Shown piece by piece: positions 15,605 to 23,772 of a DNA stretch of 33,899 bases. Below the pieces are notes generated by a model, which ran no database searches, was not told where the DNA came from, and worked only from the letters and a program-made list of their open reading frames with translations. This stretch comes from Chitinophagaceae bacterium (GTDB taxonomy: Bacteria; Bacteroidota; Bacteroidia; Chitinophagales; Chitinophagaceae), in NCBI GenBank assembly GCA_021738605.1, contig JAIPBY010000003.1, forward strand, positions 1-33,899, in the 5' to 3' direction. The position numbers and the translations under genes are program-made. Positions within the stretch are counted from its first letter, which is position 1. Each line of letters opens with the position of its first letter.

Positions 15605-16072
15605 TTACATGCCTGGGAACCATGGCCTGCCGATTTCCCTGAATGGCCAGGGCACAGCTACCAAAATCAACAGCAGCGCTAAAATGAAATAACGGAAAGC
15701 CTTTTTGTACTTTTCTTCGTCGGATACATTTTTCTTGGCCATCCCATGCCCAAGGGTAATCAATACAATGGCCAAAATCATTGAAACAGGATGCTCCATT
15801 TGAAAAAATCTCAGGTATGGATCTTTCATCATAGAAACACCTTCAGGCTTAACGTATGAAAAAATGCCATAACGACCCAGCAACCATTGATACAAGCCCA
15901 ACAATAATGTAATATGTCCAGCAATCATGGTCATCAACCAAACCTTTTTGTCTCCGGCTGCAAATGCTTTCTGCCCCTTCCATCCTGAGAAACTTTTGTA
16001 AATGGATACCAAAAGAAGTACGAGAATGATCCAGCGCAGAAGGTTGTGTAAATGAAGGAGTCCGGTTTCCAT
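15605..16072 (-). CDS. small histidine-containing membrane protein (cytochrome b-like annotation)
   Basis: A 155-residue integral membrane protein with about four hydrophobic segments (residues 10-28, 45-65, 95-108 and 128-142). Histidines sit at or near membrane borders: His7 and His9 (LHLHNLLRW), His53, His94 (MEHPVS) and His109 (LGHGMAKK). Homologues in Bacteroidota are often labelled cytochrome B. The histidines would allow haem binding but nothing here proves it, and the function is unknown. The start at METGLL (16072) is supported by an exact TAnnTTTG box 22 bases upstream; the longer frame to 16222 overlaps tgt and is rejected. Confidence 0.75.
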   Translation of the reverse strand: METGLLHLHNLLRWIILVLLLVSIYKSFSGWKGQKAFAAGDKKVWLMTMIAGHITLLLGLYQWLLGRYGIFSYVKPEGVSMMKDPYLRFFQMEHPVSMILAIVLITLGHGMAKKNVSDEEKYKKAFRYFILALLLILVAVPWPFREIGRPWFPGM

Positions 16073-16093
16073 GATTGTTGTTTTTATACCTCT

Positions 16094-16101
16094 CAAAAGT
16101 A
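16094..16101 (-). promoter_or_regulatory. Bacteroidetes -7 box for the small membrane protein
   Basis: TACTTTTG on the minus strand is an exact TAnnTTTG match ending 22 bases before the ATG at 16072. No clear -33 TTTG is seen. Confidence 0.5.
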
Positions 16102-16170
16102 AAGTAAGCAATCCAATAAAATGGAATAGGACTAAAAAAAAATCATCATCCTTTCTGTTTAACTTGCAGC

Positions 16171-17310
16171 ATGGCTGCGTTACAATTTGAATTGGAGAAA
16201 AAAGACCCTTCCTCCCAGGCAAGGGCAGGAACCATCACTACAGACCATGGCGTGATCCAAACACCCATTTTCATGCCGGTGGGAACAGCTGGCACCGTCA
16301 AGGCTGTTTCACAACAACAACTGAAATCTGACGTGCAGGCCCAGATCATCCTGGGCAATACCTACCACCTCTACCTTCGACCAGGATTGGAAGTATTGCA
16401 ATCTGCAGGTGGATTGCACGCATTCAATGGATGGGACAGGCCGATACTTACGGACAGTGGCGGCTACCAGGTATTTTCACTGGCTGCCAACAGAAAAATC
16501 AGTGAGGAAGGGGTTGTGTTCCAAAGCCATATTGACGGTTCCAAACATTTGTTCAGCCCGGAAAAAGCGATCGACATTCAGCGGGTCATCGGAGGGGATA
16601 TCATCATGGCTTTTGATGAATGCCCACCCTACCCCAGTGAATACAAATATGTCAAAAACTCAATGGAGTTGACCCACCGTTGGCTGGACAGGTGTTTCAC
16701 CCAAATGGACAATACAGAACCATTATATGGGCATACCCAGAACCTTTTCCCCATTGTGCAGGGTGGAACAGAGAAGGACCTGAGAAAAGCCTCCTGCGAG
16801 TTTATTGCGTCAAAGAATGCAGTGGGAAATGCCATTGGAGGCCTCAGTGTGGGTGAACCCACTGAACTGATTTATGAATACTGTGGATGGTCCTGCGAGC
16901 ATCTCCCAGAAAACAAACCGCGCTATCTCATGGGCGTTGGCACGCCAGCAGATTTGCTGGAATGCATCTCGCTGGGCGTCGACATGTTTGACTGTGTAAT
17001 GCCCACAAGAAATGGAAGGAATGCCATGCTTTTTACCACAGAAGGCATCATCAATATCGACAACAAGAAATGGGAAATGGACCATTCGGTTATTGATCCG
17101 GGCCTTGAGAATGAGACATCACAATATTATTCCAAAGCCTACCTGCGCCACCTGATCAAAAGCAAGGAGATCCTGGGGTTGACCATTGCCAGCATACAAA
17201 ACCTGGCCTTCTATCTTTGGCTGGTCACAGAAGCAAGGGGACAGATCATGAAGGGCAGTTTTTCCTCTTGGAAAAAAGACATTCTACCAGTGATCACCAG
17301 GAGATTGTAA
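16171..17310 (+). CDS. tgt: tRNA-guanine(34) transglycosylase, zinc ligands replaced
   Basis: Exchanges guanine 34 of GUN-anticodon tRNAs for preQ1 on the way to queuosine. The 379-residue TIM barrel keeps the catalytic and substrate motifs: Asp95 in TDSGGYQVFSL, Asp149 in FDECPPYP, IVQGG at about 195-199, GGLSVGEP at 223-230, and the nucleophile region VDMFDCVMPTRNGRN at 270-284. What is missing is the zinc site. Bacterial enzymes usually have CxCxxC about ten residues before SRAYLRHL and a histidine in HNLxFY. Here the region reads DPGLENETSQYYSKAYLRHL and SIQNLAFY, so all three cysteines and the histidine are substituted. No frameshift is seen, so it is probably functional. Divergent from the small membrane protein gene, with 98 bases between starts. 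Confidence 0.94.
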   Translation: MAALQFELEKKDPSSQARAGTITTDHGVIQTPIFMPVGTAGTVKAVSQQQLKSDVQAQIILGNTYHLYLRPGLEVLQSAGGLHAFNGWDRPILTDSGGYQVFSLAANRKISEEGVVFQSHIDGSKHLFSPEKAIDIQRVIGGDIIMAFDECPPYPSEYKYVKNSMELTHRWLDRCFTQMDNTEPLYGHTQNLFPIVQGGTEKDLRKASCEFIASKNAVGNAIGGLSVGEPTELIYEYCGWSCEHLPENKPRYLMGVGTPADLLECISLGVDMFDCVMPTRNGRNAMLFTTEGIINIDNKKWEMDHSVIDPGLENETSQYYSKAYLRHLIKSKEILGLTIASIQNLAFYLWLVTEARGQIMKGSFSSWKKDILPVITRRL

Positions 17311-17361
17311 TCTGTTTTTTTGACTACTTTAGTACAATCATCGCAGCAGAAAATTATCATC

Positions 17362-18159
17362 ATGAAAAAGTATCTCTACCTGTCAGCTGTATTTTTTCTC
17401 ATCGCAAACTTCACCATGTCTCAGGAAACAACACTATTTGAAAAGCAACTTTTCATATCTGGAGAAGATACCTTGCCATGCAGGATCCTGACACCTGTCA
17501 ATTTCAAAATGGGAAAAAAATACCCCCTGGTTATTTTTCTGCATGGATCAGGAGAAAGAGGAAACGACAATGAAGCCCAACTGAAATGGGGAGGCGATCT
17601 TTTTATGGATTCTGCCAACAGGATCAATTTTCCTGCGATTGTTGTTTTTCCACAATGTCCTAAAAACGACAAATGGGGAGAGTACAACAAAAATAACCCG
17701 AAAGACAGCACGGGCTATGATTTCAGCACAGATGCGCCCATGCGTAAACCCTTGAAATTGGTCAGTGATTTTATCGATACCCTAGTCAGCGCTGGACAAG
17801 TTGACGTGAGACGCATATACATTGGAGGATTGTCCATGGGTGGATTTGGCACGTTTGAATTGCTTTGGAGAAGGCCAGGATTTTTTGCTGCAGCCATCCC
17901 CATCTGTGGAGCCGGAAATCCAGAAAAAACATCCACCTACAAAGCCAACTTTCCCATGTGGATCTTTCATGGCGAAAAAGATCCGGTGATTCCTGTAGCC
18001 AATTCCAGGCTGATCTATGAAACAATGAAAAAAACAAACAACAAGGTGCGCTATACTGAATACCCGGGCGTCGGACACAACAGCTGGGCGAATGCCTTTG
18101 CTGAGCCAACGCTCCTGCCTTGGCTTTTTGAACAAAAATTGTCTGCTAAAAAGAAGTAG
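17362..18159 (+). CDS. secreted alpha/beta-hydrolase (esterase/phospholipase-like)
   Basis: A 265-residue exported serine hydrolase. The signal peptide is residues 1-20 (MKKYLYLSAVFFLIANFTMS). The fold shows an oxyanion-type LHGSGERG (60-67), nucleophile Ser158 in GLSMGG, Asp207 in HGEKDPVIP, and His239 in GVGHNSW, a complete triad. It resembles the prolyl-oligopeptidase/carboxylesterase-type periplasmic esterases of Bacteroidota that release acyl or feruloyl groups from polysaccharides. The substrate cannot be read from sequence. The ATG at 17362 is chosen because the signal peptide starts there; it follows tgt by 51 bases and may be cotranscribed. Convergent with the TonB-dependent receptor, 27 bases apart. 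Confidence 0.85.
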   Translation: MKKYLYLSAVFFLIANFTMSQETTLFEKQLFISGEDTLPCRILTPVNFKMGKKYPLVIFLHGSGERGNDNEAQLKWGGDLFMDSANRINFPAIVVFPQCPKNDKWGEYNKNNPKDSTGYDFSTDAPMRKPLKLVSDFIDTLVSAGQVDVRRIYIGGLSMGGFGTFELLWRRPGFFAAAIPICGAGNPEKTSTYKANFPMWIFHGEKDPVIPVANSRLIYETMKKTNNKVRYTEYPGVGHNSWANAFAEPTLLPWLFEQKLSAKKK

Positions 18160-18186
18160 GCAATAAAGTACCCTTGGGCAAGTAGA

Positions 18187-20259
18187 TCAAAGGATTAGGC
18201 TACACCCTACCTGAAGATTTCTTCCGGATGCTGGATTGTAAAACCTGCTACCAAATGCATTGATATCATTGCCAAGGCTATACACCGCATCACCCATGTT
18301 GTCAACCAGCAAAAATAATTCAGCCTGTTTTTTTGCAACAGCCCCCTTCCACCCGAACTTTCCCTGCCAAAGACGATAGGCTTGTGCATAGAATGTATTG
18401 GCATCATTGAGGGGGATTTTTCCGGCATAATTCAAATTGATGTTGCAGAAATAATGCTGGAAAAAAGAGGCCTGTACTGAGAAATTATACACGTCTTTTG
18501 GAACACCGGTCATTTTTTTTCCTGCATGGCTGATGTTGGCAACAGTATAGGTACCAAACCTGAAATCATTAACTGTCAGGGCCTGTGTCACTTTCAGTAA
18601 CTGAAAAATTTTACCTTGAGGCCTGTTGATCAACAACCAAGACAATTCCGCTTCAATGCCTTTCTGTACTGCAGTTCCAGCATTTACAAAATATTCTGCT
18701 CCGGATGCATTCACCTGCCTAACAATGGCATCTTTCAAGTCAAATTGAAAGACAGTGGTACTGAAAAAAAACCGTCCCTGATCCGCTGACAACTTCATCC
18801 CGAGCTCCTTGTTTAACCCATATTCTGCCTGTAGTCCTGCATAAAGCCCACCGGCAGAAGGTCTGATCTCTGCAAGGGTGGGCGATGAATATCCTTTCGA
18901 AACCTGACCATAAAAAGCAAGGGCCTGGAAAGGATGAATGGTCAGTGCAAACCTTGGGAGCAACTGGGCATCGAATGCAATATTTTTTTTACCAGAGGCT
19001 GGCAATCCAACTGTCCTCTCTATGGCATAATTGAAACTGTTGACACTGATTCCTGCCTGCACCTGGATGAAGGCAAACGGATGAACACTGAGCTGAGAAA
19101 AAACGAATTGCTGGCGTGCAACAACCATATCCCTTACCATTTTTCCATCGGATATCCCTTTGTTATTTCCGCTGCTGTCAATGGTATAATCACCCCGTTG
19201 TACCTCTACCCCATTGACCCATTGCAATGGAAACGGAAGCTTTGTTTCATATACAAATTTTGAACGGATGCCTAGATTGGCCTCTTTTCTTTTTTCAAAA
19301 TTGGTGATAAAGGGATTTTTAAAGCCAGTAATGGATGTTGAAAAAGAAGTGACCATTTTCCAGTGGTCAGACAAAATAAAACTATTGGAGATCCCTAGCA
19401 TTGCAGTCTTGTTAAAAATACCTGCACGCTGGTCCCTGGCAGAGGGAATGGTGCTGGTGGCTGGCCTTGATTGGCGTGGATTGGCATTGAATTGAACGAG
19501 GTTCAGCCCTCCAGGTGTCTGGTAGGAAAGGTCTGCCAACAGCAACAACAATTCTGTTGTGACTTGATCATTAGCCCTGATCTTGACACCCAGCTGAATA
19601 TTATCCTTGCGCATGCGGCTATTGTCTCTGAATCCATCGGATTGGGCATGGCCCTGCAAGGCACTGATAGAATAGCCGCCTTGTTTTAATTGGTATTGCA
19701 CCGATTCATTAAAAGTCCCAAACCGACCGGCCGATGTCTTGACACTGAGCATGTTGGTATCTTGCTTGGATTCACCAGACAGATTCGCTCCCGAGAGCAG
19801 CAGGGCACCGCCGGTTCCTGCGCCGTAGATGCTACCTGCTGGCCCTTTGATAACTTCGGCCCCACCAATGCTGTTGACATCCAACAGGTTGAGGTATGCA
19901 TTGCCCCCAGCATCGGTAAAGATCATGTCATCCATATAAACTTTTACATTCCGAACTCCAAAAGGAGACCTGAGCAAACTCCCGCGAATAGACAACCTGT
20001 AACTCCCCGGAGACCGTTCCTCCATTCGCACTCCAGCAACAGCATTGAATGCTGGCAAAATACTGTAAGATGAAAACTGCTGCAATTCAGCCTTGCTGAT
20101 GGTTGAAATGGCTGCAGGAACCTGTATGCGCTTTGCATTTGACTCATATCCCCTGATCACAATGGATTCCATTGGAGCAACAGAGTCTTTTTTCTCCTGC
20201 CCAAGAGCCTGAAATGCAACAAATATGAATGCCAATAAACTGATGCGGATTTTCATCAC
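18187..20259 (-). CDS. TonB-dependent outer-membrane receptor
   Basis: A 690-residue outer-membrane beta-barrel transporter energised by TonB-ExbBD. It has a signal peptide of about 20 residues (ending FQALGQ), a plug domain (about 40-150) with IRGYESNAKRIQVPAAISTIS, FNAVAGVRMEERSPGSYRLSIRG and IKGPAGSIYGAGTGGALLLSG, then the barrel ending FYNPASGRNLQVGCSLIL. There is no N-terminal carboxypeptidase-regulatory domain and no SusD gene nearby, so it is not a SusC-type glycan importer; siderophore, haem, vitamin or metal uptake is more likely. No partner or Fur-box-like operator is evident. It lies behind the pdhB terminator, and I see no convincing promoter of its own. Confidence 0.9.
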   Translation of the reverse strand: MMKIRISLLAFIFVAFQALGQEKKDSVAPMESIVIRGYESNAKRIQVPAAISTISKAELQQFSSYSILPAFNAVAGVRMEERSPGSYRLSIRGSLLRSPFGVRNVKVYMDDMIFTDAGGNAYLNLLDVNSIGGAEVIKGPAGSIYGAGTGGALLLSGANLSGESKQDTNMLSVKTSAGRFGTFNESVQYQLKQGGYSISALQGHAQSDGFRDNSRMRKDNIQLGVKIRANDQVTTELLLLLADLSYQTPGGLNLVQFNANPRQSRPATSTIPSARDQRAGIFNKTAMLGISNSFILSDHWKMVTSFSTSITGFKNPFITNFEKRKEANLGIRSKFVYETKLPFPLQWVNGVEVQRGDYTIDSSGNNKGISDGKMVRDMVVARQQFVFSQLSVHPFAFIQVQAGISVNSFNYAIERTVGLPASGKKNIAFDAQLLPRFALTIHPFQALAFYGQVSKGYSSPTLAEIRPSAGGLYAGLQAEYGLNKELGMKLSADQGRFFFSTTVFQFDLKDAIVRQVNASGAEYFVNAGTAVQKGIEAELSWLLINRPQGKIFQLLKVTQALTVNDFRFGTYTVANISHAGKKMTGVPKDVYNFSVQASFFQHYFCNINLNYAGKIPLNDANTFYAQAYRLWQGKFGWKGAVAKKQAELFLLVDNMGDAVYSLGNDINAFGSRFYNPASGRNLQVGCSLIL

Positions 20260-20277
20260 TGTTCAATTGAAATGGTC

Positions 20278-20303
20278 AAAAAAAAACCCGGCATAACCGG
20301 GTT
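20278..20303 (-). terminator. intrinsic terminator of pdhB
   Basis: A perfect 7-base-pair stem AACCCGG/CCGGGTT (20285-20291 and 20297-20303) with a 5-base loop, followed on the minus strand by an unbroken T-run (A-run at 20278-20286 on the plus strand). It lies 20 bases after the pdhB stop. Confidence 0.9.
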
Positions 20304-20323
20304 CTTCTATAAAGATAATCTTC

Positions 20324-21310
20324 TTATTTGTTCATGTACATCACTTCCTTCACCAATTTCACCGTACGGCTTACATCAGGAAGGTAGGCTGCTACCAGAT
20401 TGGGCGCATAGTGCATGGGGGCGTCAGCTGCCGTTATCCTCCTGATAGGAGCATCTAGGTAATCAAACCCTTCTTTTTGGATTCTGTAGGTAATTTCTGA
20501 TGAAATAGATGCATAGGGCCATTGTTCTTCAACAATGACAAGCCTGTTGGTCTTTTTAACACTTTCGAGGATGGTATACCAATCAAGAGGCCTGATGGTG
20601 CGCAGGTCAATGACTTCAGCGCTGATGCCCTCTTTTTCCAGTTCTTCTGCAGCACCCAGGGCAACCTTCATCATTTTATTGAATGATACGATGGTCACAT
20701 CCCTACCGGGTCTTTTGATGTCTGCCTTTCCAATGGGGATCAGGTACTCTTCTTCAGGAACCTCTCCTTTGTCGCCATACATCACTTCACTTTCCATGAA
20801 AATCACCGGATCATCATCACGGATTGCGCTCTTCAAGAGTCCTTTTGCATCATATGGATTGGATACTGAGATTACTTTTAGGCCAGGTATGTTGGCGTAC
20901 AGGCTTTCAAAGGCAGTGGAGTGTTGTGCACCCAACTGACCCGCTGATCCATTGGCTCCCCTGAAAACGATTGGGCAACCCACTTGTCCACCACTCATGG
21001 CCAGCATTTTAGAAGCTGTATTCAGGATCTGGTCCAGCGGCAATACTGCGAAGTTCCAGGTCATGTACTCAACAATTGGCCTTAAGCCGTTTTGGGCTGC
21101 ACCCACAGCAATTGCAGTGAAGCCAAGTTCTGCAATAGGCGTATCGATAATCCTCTTAGGGCCGAACTCGTCGAGCATACCCTGGCTTACCTTGTAGGCA
21201 CCATTGTATTCAGCAACTTCTTCTCCCATGAGAAAAACCCTGTCGTCTCTTCTCATTTCTTCCTGCATCGCCTCTCTGAGGGCTTCGCGAAAAGCAATAA
21301 TCCTTCCCAT
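20324..21310 (-). CDS. pdhB: pyruvate dehydrogenase E1 component, beta subunit
   Basis: Beta subunit of the alpha2beta2 thiamine-diphosphate E1, which decarboxylates pyruvate and passes the acetyl group to the E2 lipoyl domain. The 328 residues show FLMGEEVAEYNGAYKVSQGM (ThDP activation glutamate in GEEV), IIDTPIAELGFTAIAVGAA, GAQHSTAFESLYANIPGLKV and the transketolase C-terminal domain (SAEVIDLRTIRPLDWYTI, EEQWPYASISSEI). The YNGAYKVSQG pattern favours pyruvate over branched-chain 2-oxo acid dehydrogenase. The alpha subunit and E2/E3 genes are not in the window; the gene is a single unit with its own consensus promoter and terminator. Confidence 0.94.
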   Translation of the reverse strand: MGRIIAFREALREAMQEEMRRDDRVFLMGEEVAEYNGAYKVSQGMLDEFGPKRIIDTPIAELGFTAIAVGAAQNGLRPIVEYMTWNFAVLPLDQILNTASKMLAMSGGQVGCPIVFRGANGSAGQLGAQHSTAFESLYANIPGLKVISVSNPYDAKGLLKSAIRDDDPVIFMESEVMYGDKGEVPEEEYLIPIGKADIKRPGRDVTIVSFNKMMKVALGAAEELEKEGISAEVIDLRTIRPLDWYTILESVKKTNRLVIVEEQWPYASISSEITYRIQKEGFDYLDAPIRRITAADAPMHYAPNLVAAYLPDVSRTVKLVKEVMYMNK

Positions 21311-21331
21311 AAATACTGTTTAAAAGTGATG

Positions 21332-21363
21332 CAAAAGTATTGCATGAAGGGGATTCCAACAAA
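21332..21363 (-). promoter_or_regulatory. Bacteroidetes-type promoter of pdhB
   Basis: On the minus strand TTTG (21360-21363), exactly 20 bases, then TACTTTTG (21332-21339): a complete consensus match. The -7 box ends 22 bases before the pdhB ATG, giving a leader of about 15 bases. Confidence 0.82.
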
Positions 21364-21392
21364 TGTTGTTTGGGACTTTGCAAGTCCGCTTC

Positions 21393-21422
21393 AAAACAAA
21401 AAACCCCGCACTTGCGGGGTTT
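21393..21422 (-). terminator. strong intrinsic terminator at the end of the pckA-pulA unit
   Basis: A perfect 9-base-pair stem AAACCCCGC/GCGGGGTTT (21401-21409 and 21414-21422) with a 4-base loop, followed on the minus strand by TTTTTTGTTTT. It ends a minus-strand transcript, yet the nearest minus-strand stop (pulA) is more than 310 bases upstream, so the transcript has a long non-coding tail or a separate small RNA ends here. Confidence 0.9.
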
Positions 21423-21733
21423 GTATGTTCAGGCGTTGATTCTTTTGTGATTTGGTTTCATAGTCATGACGCCTTGGCTATAACGTAGGATTGGATTTAG
21501 GCTTTTTTAGGTATTGGATTGGGTTGGTTTTTTTAGGATATTGGATGCTGGTTTTATCTGGATGTAGGTTGGAATTTGTCTTGCTTTCGGGTTGTTTGTG
21601 ACGCCCCTGCCGCGTTGACAATGTAAAAATAGGATGGGTTTCTGGCACATAAATGCTTTTTCCAATTGTATTTATAAGATTACGTATTTCTGCTTACGGT
21701 GTTTGCTTAAGGGTACGTAACCTGCGTAAAATA
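21423..21733 (-). ncRNA. candidate small RNA or long structured 3' UTR after pulA
   Basis: About 310 bases without a convincing gene. On the plus strand 21503-21572 contains three degenerate tandem units of about 21-25 bases with a T-run, AGG or similar, and TTGGAT; as a minus-strand RNA this is a guanine-poor C/A-rich stretch with CCTAAAAAA and ATCCAATA elements. Flanks can pair: GGCGT (21432-21436) with ACGCC (21469-21473), and TTACGTA (21680-21686) with TACGTAA (21714-21720). A weak promoter-like TACATTG with an imperfect upstream TGTG 20 bases away lies near 21615-21645 on the minus strand and would give an RNA of about 215 bases ending at the terminator. It does not look like tmRNA, RNase P RNA, SRP RNA or a tRNA. 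Confidence 0.35.
21503..21572. repeat. three degenerate tandem units of about 24 bases
   Basis: Units at 21503-21527, 21528-21551 and 21552-21572. The first two share a run of six or seven T, then AGG, then ATTGGAT and a GG end. The third is more diverged (TTTTATCTGGATGTAGG then TTGG). A partial earlier copy (TAGGATTGGATTTAGG) lies at 21486-21501. They are too short and uneven, and have no distinct spacers, to be a CRISPR array. Confidence 0.55.
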
Positions 21734-23746
21734 TCAGTCTATATAGAGTATTGTGGATGAAAATGGCTTGAGGATAATTGTTCCATTTGCTGCTTTCCCC
21801 GATGACACTACACGGTTATTCATGATGAAGACCTTTTGCATGGCATTTCCCAAATTGAAAGACTGTTGCGCTGCAGATCCATTGTAAATTACCCTGATTT
21901 TTTTCCAGCTATCACCTGCTGCAGCGCCATTGATTTGGTAAGACACAATACCTGGCTGGGCTGATTGGTCAAAATTGATCAGGCCAACTATTTCTTTCTC
22001 GGTAGTCAGCCTGAAAGCAGGATGTGATTTTCGCATCTTGACCAGGGACTGTACATATTGGAAAACATCGGCGTTTTGGGCTTTGTCTTTCCATTGGATG
22101 ACATTAATGCTGTCGCCTGCGTTGAAAGAATTTTCCACCCCTTTCTTGGAGCGGAGAAACTCTGTTCCTGCATGTAAAAAAGATATGCCCTGAGAGGTCA
22201 TCACAATCGTCAATGACAATTTGTGCATCTCTTTTCTTAGTAACAGATCATCCTTTTTATTGGAAATGGCCAGCTTATCCCACAACACATGGTTATCGTG
22301 GCATTCACAATAACTGACAACCTGTGATGGGGCATTGGCATAAGGCCCTTTTGAATAATTCACTTTTGCATAATCAACCTGTGGATGCCTGCAGGCAGCA
22401 GTCACACCAAACTTGATGCTTTCTTCCATTCCCTTCTTTCCTGAGGCAAAACCCTTGTCTTCGTGTTCAAACACACTGCCTTTGATGCCATCCCTCAGGT
22501 CGTCACTGAAAACAGCAATCCTATCAAGCTGGTAGGCATTTTTTTTCAAGGCCCTCAGGGAGTCAGGGATGGGTGAACTTCCAGCAGTCCATCCTTCGCC
22601 ATACAAAAGGATATCAGGTTTTATCTTGTGCAAAGTTGCAGAAATCTGGTTCATGGTTTCGATGTCATGGATGCCCATGAGGTCAAACCTGAAACCATCA
22701 ATATGAAACTCTTTCACCCAATACTCCAAAGATTCCAGCATGAACTTTCTCATCATCGGGCGCTCACTGGCTGTTTCATTTCCACAAGCAGATGCATTGG
22801 AAAATGATCCGTCTTCTTTCTGCCTGTAGTAATACCCAGGCACCAGTTGATTGAAATAAGAATTCTCTGTCAGCATGGTATGGTTGTACACCACGTCCAT
22901 GACCACACGAAGGCCTTTCCTGTGCATGGCCTGGACCATTTGTTTGAATTCTTTTATACGTGTTTTCCCATCTGCGGGGTTGCTTGCATAAGAACCTTCA
23001 GGTGTATTGTAATTGAGTGGATCATAGCCCCAGTTGTATTGTGCACTATCTGGCCTGGACTCATCCACACTGAAAAAGTCATACGATGGAAGCAAGTGGA
23101 TATGGGTTACGCCCAATTCTTTCAAGTGGTCGAGGCCAGTTTTCACCCCAGAAGAATGAACAGTTCCTGATTCTGCCAGTCCGAGAAACTTACCCTTAGC
23201 CTTGATGCCTGATGCGGGGTCAATGCTGGCATCCCTCACATGCAATTCATAAATGATGGCATCAACGGGTAATCCGCCTATGCCAGGCTTCAACCCTTTT
23301 CTGTTGCTGAATGCTGGTGATCTGTCCATGATCCAATCCTGTGGGTTGGTTTCATTCATGTCAACCACGACGGCACGCTTTCCATTAGTACCAACTGCCT
23401 TGGCATAGGGATCTGGGACATCATGCAACCAACGGCCCTTTGTAAATATCCTGAAAGCATAATAGCTTCCTTTTTTGTTCCCCAAAACGGTTTTGACCCA
23501 AGTGCCATTTTCAGCCTTTTCCATGGGCAAACTTTCCCGCTGTTCATTGCCAAGAGATGAGGAATAAAAAACCAGTTCAACTTTTTCTGCAGTCGGGCTC
23601 CAAATGCGAAAGCTGGATGAAGAAGCTGAATATTTCAAGCCCAGATCACTTCCTGCATAAACAGGATAATGTTCGGTATTGAAGAACTGGCTGAATCCAA
23701 ACATTCCCTGGATCATCAGTAATAAAATTAAGAATGATTTCTTCAT
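21734..23746 (-). CDS. pulA: type I pullulanase (GH13), secreted
   Basis: Debranching enzyme that cleaves alpha-1,6 bonds of pullulan, amylopectin or glycogen-like glucans. From MKKSFL (23746) it has 670 residues; an ATG three codons upstream is equally possible. A signal peptide (about 20 residues, ending FGFSQ) predicts export. A CBM48-like N-terminal domain (FRIWSPTAEKVELVFY) precedes the GH13 catalytic domain with the type I pullulanase signature YNWGYDP, DVVYNHT, the nucleophile in DGFRFDLMG (about residue 355), the acid in YGEGW and the third carboxylate in CHDNH. It follows pckA by 26 bases on the same strand and is probably cotranscribed with it. Confidence 0.93.
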   Translation of the reverse strand: MKKSFLILLLMIQGMFGFSQFFNTEHYPVYAGSDLGLKYSASSSSFRIWSPTAEKVELVFYSSSLGNEQRESLPMEKAENGTWVKTVLGNKKGSYYAFRIFTKGRWLHDVPDPYAKAVGTNGKRAVVVDMNETNPQDWIMDRSPAFSNRKGLKPGIGGLPVDAIIYELHVRDASIDPASGIKAKGKFLGLAESGTVHSSGVKTGLDHLKELGVTHIHLLPSYDFFSVDESRPDSAQYNWGYDPLNYNTPEGSYASNPADGKTRIKEFKQMVQAMHRKGLRVVMDVVYNHTMLTENSYFNQLVPGYYYRQKEDGSFSNASACGNETASERPMMRKFMLESLEYWVKEFHIDGFRFDLMGIHDIETMNQISATLHKIKPDILLYGEGWTAGSSPIPDSLRALKKNAYQLDRIAVFSDDLRDGIKGSVFEHEDKGFASGKKGMEESIKFGVTAACRHPQVDYAKVNYSKGPYANAPSQVVSYCECHDNHVLWDKLAISNKKDDLLLRKEMHKLSLTIVMTSQGISFLHAGTEFLRSKKGVENSFNAGDSINVIQWKDKAQNADVFQYVQSLVKMRKSHPAFRLTTEKEIVGLINFDQSAQPGIVSYQINGAAAGDSWKKIRVIYNGSAAQQSFNLGNAMQKVFIMNNRVVSSGKAANGTIILKPFSSTILYID

Positions 23747-23772
23747 TTTAGTCATGAATTCTAGTGATTAGA

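Noticed and set aside
17302-17325. Possible terminator after tgt (AGATTGTAATCT then a T-run)
   Set aside because: The stem is only five A/T-rich pairs with a two-base loop, which cannot form a stable hairpin.
18187-20259. SusC-type glycan importer
   Set aside because: It lacks the N-terminal carboxypeptidase-regulatory domain and has no SusD neighbour.
21486-21572. Possible CRISPR-like array in the T-rich repeats
   Set aside because: Units are degenerate and contiguous, without unique spacers of regular length, and there are no cas genes.
21503-21654. Small minus-strand frame of 46 codons (begins MCQKPILF) inside the pulA tail
   Set aside because: No ribosome site, no hydrophobic or domain pattern, and it runs through the degenerate repeats; chance is more likely. 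Kept as non-coding.
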